The notes under the pieces: model-generated | Database searches by the model: none | The model's input: the letters and a program-made list of their open reading frames with translations, nothing else | What the model was told of the DNA's origin: nothing | Made by a program: the position numbers and the translations under genes | Part shown: positions 53,187 to 56,022 of the stretch, in pieces | Position numbering within the stretch: position 1 is the first letter of the stretch | How the letters are laid out: the number at the start of each line of letters is the position of its first letter | Assembly: GCA_020633975.1 (NCBI GenBank) | Contig: JACKCR010000015.1 | Span: forward strand, 1-56,022 | Source of the DNA: Candidatus Eiseniibacteriota bacterium | GTDB taxonomy: Bacteria; Eisenbacteria; RBG-16-71-46; CAIMUX01 | Reading direction: 5' to 3' | Length of the DNA: 56,022 bases

Positions 53187-54077
53187 CTAGTTGTAGGCCA
53201 GGTCCTGGGCTTCGGAGGGCGGTACTCGGAAGTACCTCTTGAACTCCCGGCTGAACTGCGACGGGCTCTCGTACCCCACCTCGTACGCCACGGAGTTGAC
53301 GCGCATTCCCTGGTGGACGAGCAGCCCCTTCGCCTTGTCGAGACGGATCTTCTTGAGGTACTGGAGGGGGGAGTCGCCGGTCACGCGCTTGAAGGTGCGG
53401 TGGAAGGACGAGACGCTCATCGCGTTCTCTTCGGCCAGACTCTCCACGGTGAGCGCTTCGCGGTAGTCGCTGTGGATCCGGTCGAGCGCGCGGGCGATCG
53501 CGGCGTAGGGAGTGCTGTGCTGCGTGAGTGAGTAGAGAACGCGTCCCTGTTCGCCGCGAAGCACACGGTAGATGATCTCGTTCACCATGGAGGGGCCCAG
53601 CACCTTGCTGTCTATCGGATCCCGCAGACAGTTCACGAGCCGGATCGTCGCCTCGATCATCTCTTCGTTCATCTTCACCGGCTCTAGCCCACTCGGCGGC
53701 CCCGTCTCGTCGCTACGATTGGTCTTGGATCCCAAGCTCGCGACGAGGGCATGGAGCGCAGTGATGTCGATGTCGATACGAAGGCCCAGGAGTGGACCGC
53801 TCTTCGCGGGATGGGTCTCACACTCGAACGGCATCGGCACGCCGACGACGAGGTAGGTGTCCTCGTCGTAGCGAAACGCGCGGTCCCCCAAGTAGCCGAC
53901 CTTGTAGCCCTGCCCGATGATGACGATGCCTGCGCTGTAGAGCAGCGGCGCGCGGGGCACTTCGTTCGCCACCCAGAAGAAGCTCGTGCCGGGAACTCCG
54001 GTCGAAACCGCTCCGGCTTTCGCCGAGCTCTGGAATCTCGCCTGCAGCTCACGAAAATGAGGTGCCAACCGCGACAT
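53187..54077 (-). CDS. AraC-family transcriptional regulator
   Basis: A 296-residue regulator. The N-terminal half is a cupin-like effector domain of the AraC_N type ([26 protein letters not shown]). The C-terminal 100 residues carry the double helix-turn-helix: [20 protein letters not shown], then [18 protein letters not shown]. This is the group of YqhC, which in E. coli controls an aldehyde reductase gene (yqhD) in response to reactive aldehydes. Here it lies 35 bp downstream of a zinc alcohol dehydrogenase in the same direction and 141 bp upstream of the CMD gene. An analogous aldehyde or quinone-responsive role is an inference. Confidence 0.93.
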   Translation of the reverse strand: MSRLAPHFRELQARFQSSAKAGAVSTGVPGTSFFWVANEVPRAPLLYSAGIVIIGQGYKVGYLGDRAFRYDEDTYLVVGVPMPFECETHPAKSGPLLGLRIDIDITALHALVASLGSKTNRSDETGPPSGLEPVKMNEEMIEATIRLVNCLRDPIDSKVLGPSMVNEIIYRVLRGEQGRVLYSLTQHSTPYAAIARALDRIHSDYREALTVESLAEENAMSVSSFHRTFKRVTGDSPLQYLKKIRLDKAKGLLVHQGMRVNSVAYEVGYESPSQFSREFKRYFRVPPSEAQDLAYN

Positions 54078-54112
54078 GCTCGCCTCCCTTACGCGATCCT
54101 ACTACAGCGCTT

Positions 54113-55318
54113 CTAGAACGTCGCCGCGTCGATGACGTAGCGGTATCGCGCCTGCTTGTTCACGACCTTTGCCCAGGCATCGTTGATCCCTGCAGCATCG
54201 ATGACCTCGATCCGTGGCCGGATCCCGTTGTCGGCGCAGTAGTGGATCACTTCCTGAGTCTCCGGGATTCCGCCGATGAGCGATGCATTGAAGTTCACCC
54301 GGGAAACGGCAAGGCCGAGGTTGTTGACCGTGAGCCGGAACGCGTCGGGCATACCGACCTGCGTGAAGTGGCCGTACGGACGGACCACGGACGAGTAGGC
54401 TGCGACGTCGTACTGGGTCGGAATGGTGGAAATCATGTAGTCGAGCCGAGCCCGGTGCGGACGGAGCTTGCTCAGGTCGTCGACGACCACGACCTCCTTC
54501 GCGCCGAGCGAGAGGATGTCCTGCGCCTTGCCCGGCGACGTCGTGAACGCGTACACCTCGGCGCCCTTGGAGGCCGCGAGCATGACTGCCATGTGACCGA
54601 GCCCGCCGATCCCCGCGACCCCAACCTTGTCTCCGACCTGAAGCGTCGCCTGCATGATCGGGGAATAGGTCGTGATGCCGGCACAGAGCAGAGGCGCCGC
54701 TTCCTGGAACGAGAGGTGATCGGGAATGTGGACGGCGAAGTGATCCCGCACGACGATGTTCGTCGAGTAGCCGCCCTGAGTGATGCCGGTCGGGGAGCGC
54801 CTGTCCGGATAGCCGTAGGTGAAGAGCGTCCCGCCCTTCTCGCAGAACTGTTCCTCGCCGTGCGTACAGCTGTCGCACTCGAGGCAGCTGTCGACCATGC
54901 ACCCCACGCCCGCACGATCACCGACCTGGAAGCGCGTGACGTTCTTCCCCACCGCCGTCACCACACCGACGATCTCGTGGCCCGGGATCTGTGGATAGCG
55001 CTGCGGCCCCCAGTCTCCCTTCATCTGATGGATGTCGGAGTGGCAAATGCTCGCGTACTTGATCTCGATGAGGACGTCGTCGTCTCCCAACGGACGCCTC
55101 TCGAACTCCCACGGACGCAGCACGCCCGAGTTGTCGAACGCTGCGTACCCTCGGGACCGGATGTTCTGTCCTGGTGCGACACTGGCCGGACCTTCACTTG
55201 CGTAGGCGGTACCCAGAAGTCCAGTCCCGGCACTGCCGAGGAGAGCGCCCGCACCGGCGAGGGACGCCTGGGTGAGGAACCGCCTCCGACTGACCTTGTC
55301 GTTCTCGTTCGTCGTCAT
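54113..55318 (-). CDS. Tat-exported zinc-dependent alcohol dehydrogenase
   Basis: The start is ATG 55318, with AGGAG eight bases upstream. The 401-residue product begins with a twin-arginine signal (S-R-R-R-F-L-T-Q then an Ala/Gly-rich core to A-Y-A near 40). This is uncommon, because the family is normally cytoplasmic. The rest is a cinnamyl-alcohol-dehydrogenase-type medium-chain enzyme. Catalytic zinc ligands are Cys92, His114-Glu115 and Cys212. Structural zinc ligands are Cys145, 148, 151 and 159. The Rossmann loop is G-I-G-G-L-G-H. It should interconvert alcohols and aldehydes with NADP(H). Export through Tat would carry the folded, cofactor-loaded enzyme. It starts 11 bp after the cupin gene. 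Confidence 0.93.
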   Translation of the reverse strand: MTTNENDKVSRRRFLTQASLAGAGALLGSAGTGLLGTAYASEGPASVAPGQNIRSRGYAAFDNSGVLRPWEFERRPLGDDDVLIEIKYASICHSDIHQMKGDWGPQRYPQIPGHEIVGVVTAVGKNVTRFQVGDRAGVGCMVDSCLECDSCTHGEEQFCEKGGTLFTYGYPDRRSPTGITQGGYSTNIVVRDHFAVHIPDHLSFQEAAPLLCAGITTYSPIMQATLQVGDKVGVAGIGGLGHMAVMLAASKGAEVYAFTTSPGKAQDILSLGAKEVVVVDDLSKLRPHRARLDYMISTIPTQYDVAAYSSVVRPYGHFTQVGMPDAFRLTVNNLGLAVSRVNFNASLIGGIPETQEVIHYCADNGIRPRIEVIDAAGINDAWAKVVNKQARYRYVIDAATF

Positions 55319-55329
55319 CGTGTTCTCTC

Positions 55330-55920
55330 CTACTCGCCCCGTGGGCCGAGGTACTGTTCGTCGCTCACGGTTTCCATCCACTCGACCACGTCTCCGCCCG
55401 CTGCCTGCTGGATCGCCACGTGGGTCATCGCTGCGGTGGCCGTCGCGCCGTGCCAGTGCTTCACGCCCGGGGGCGTCCAGATGACGTCACCCGCGACGAT
55501 CTCCCGCTTCGCCTCGCCCCACTGCTGGATCCACCCGCTGCCCTCGGTCACCACCAGCAGCTGCCCTGCCGGATGGGTATGCCACGCGGACCGCGCGCCC
55601 GGCTCGAACGCCACGTAGGCGCAGCCGTTCGGAGTCTCCTCGGTCGCCGAGAAGACCGGGGTGATGACCGCCGATCCCGTGAACCAGGCGTCCGGACCGG
55701 GAACCGGCTTCACCTGGCCAGGGCGGACCAGGTGCATCACCGTGCCGTCGGTCTCGATGGCGGCAACGCCATCACGGGCCGTGCCTTCGATGGCGTGACC
55801 GTCGCTCGAAGCGCCATCGCTCGAAGCACTGTCGCTTGCCGCTCCCAGTCCGACCACAATGGCAAGCCCGATCGGGCAGAGCAGCCCGAGGACGGTCCTT
55901 CGTAGAAGCTGAACTCTCAT
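55330..55920 (-). CDS. Exported cupin-domain protein
   Basis: The start is ATG 55920, with AAGGGAG about ten bases upstream. The 196-residue product has a signal peptide (basic start, [16 protein letters not shown] core) and a short Ser/Asp/Gly repeat after the cleavage region. The cupin domain at about 70-180 contains [14 protein letters not shown] and [15 protein letters not shown], with the His residues that bind metal. Related cytoplasmic cupins accompany CMD proteins and SDRs. Export matches the Tat signal on the next gene and suggests that part of this pathway works outside the cytoplasm. It is the first gene of the five-gene cluster. Confidence 0.92.
   Translation of the reverse strand: MRVQLLRRTVLGLLCPIGLAIVVGLGAASDSASSDGASSDGHAIEGTARDGVAAIETDGTVMHLVRPGQVKPVPGPDAWFTGSAVITPVFSATEETPNGCAYVAFEPGARSAWHTHPAGQLLVVTEGSGWIQQWGEAKREIVAGDVIWTPPGVKHWHGATATAAMTHVAIQQAAGGDVVEWMETVSDEQYLGPRGE
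55801..55840. repeat. 15-bp tandem repeat within the cupin gene
   Basis: Two full 15-bp units (55801-55815 and 55816-55830) and a partial third encode S[10 protein letters not shown] after the signal peptide. The frame is kept by the unit length. It looks like a short flexible spacer. Confidence 0.7.
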
Positions 55921-55987
55921 CAGTCTCGAACTCCCTTCACCGGCTCCCACTGAGCCTCGTTCGGCCTCGAGGCCGGCGTTCGTCGTT

Positions 55988-56022
55988 GCTACGCCAGTGT
56001 CGCTACGTCAGTGCTGCTACGT
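55988..56022. repeat. 14-bp direct repeats upstream of the cupin operon, cut by the window end
   Basis: Units GCTACGCCAGTGTC (55988-56001), GCTACGTCAGTGCT (56002-56015) and a partial GCTACGT (56016-56022) lie head to tail 68 bp upstream of the cupin start. The array runs out of the window. Evenly spaced direct repeats in a promoter region suggest a regulator array, possibly for the AraC protein of the cluster. Confidence 0.6.

Overview
The window is about 56 kb of high-GC bacterial chromosome. It is rich in large secreted proteins. At least eight of them end in the same kind of C-terminal module: a beta-strand domain with a G-R-x-[VIL] turn, a W-[DNE]-G segment, a [SP]-[GS]-x-Y-[FLY] segment and a terminal arginine. 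It also carries two membrane-anchored Ser/Thr kinases fused to WD40 or TPR domains, two ECF sigma factors, and a TPR-CHAT protein. This combination suggests an uncultured FCB-type lineage such as Eisenbacteria or Krumholzibacteriota. That placement is an inference from architecture; no rRNA gene or taxonomic marker is present.

Left part (1-17.7 kb). A degraded alpha/beta-hydrolase tail lies at the edge. It is followed by a WD40 Ser/Thr kinase with an ECF sigma factor directly downstream, a secreted 13-repeat propeller protein, a secreted 14-repeat FG-GAP protein and a small lipoprotein. Next comes a regulatory unit on the minus strand: a secreted TPR-CHAT protease-like protein, an ECF sigma factor, and an anti-sigma factor with two zinc motifs, one TM helix and TPRs. 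A secreted beta-helix protein closes this part.

Middle (17.7-34 kb). A giant gingipain-like (C25) protein has apparently lost its catalytic residues. It is followed by an N-terminally truncated IS256 transposase, a subtilisin-like protease with a GEVED domain, a trypsin-like protease fragment, an IS1380-type transposase, a truncated lipoprotein, an HhH-GPD DNA glycosylase-like protein and another secreted protein with the C-terminal module. The IS1380 element may have split one lipoprotein-protease gene.

Right part (34-56 kb). This holds a GT-C membrane glycosyltransferase, a TPR Ser/Thr kinase, a PspC-domain protein, and a translationally coupled hydrolase-methyltransferase pair. A three-gene minus-strand unit follows: a subtilase plus two TolB/PD40-like lipoproteins. 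The subtilase start is out of frame across a 7-bp/2-bp repeat tract, which suggests a phase-variable or recently broken gene. Next are a secreted all-alpha enzyme-like protein, a small secreted protein, a solitary Phd/YefM antitoxin with its operator, and a five-gene minus-strand redox cluster (cupin, Tat-exported zinc alcohol dehydrogenase, AraC regulator, carboxymuconolactone decarboxylase-like protein, SDR).

No rRNA, tRNA or CRISPR array was recognised by eye. Starts were adjusted where a good Shine-Dalgarno sequence or a signal peptide decided them.
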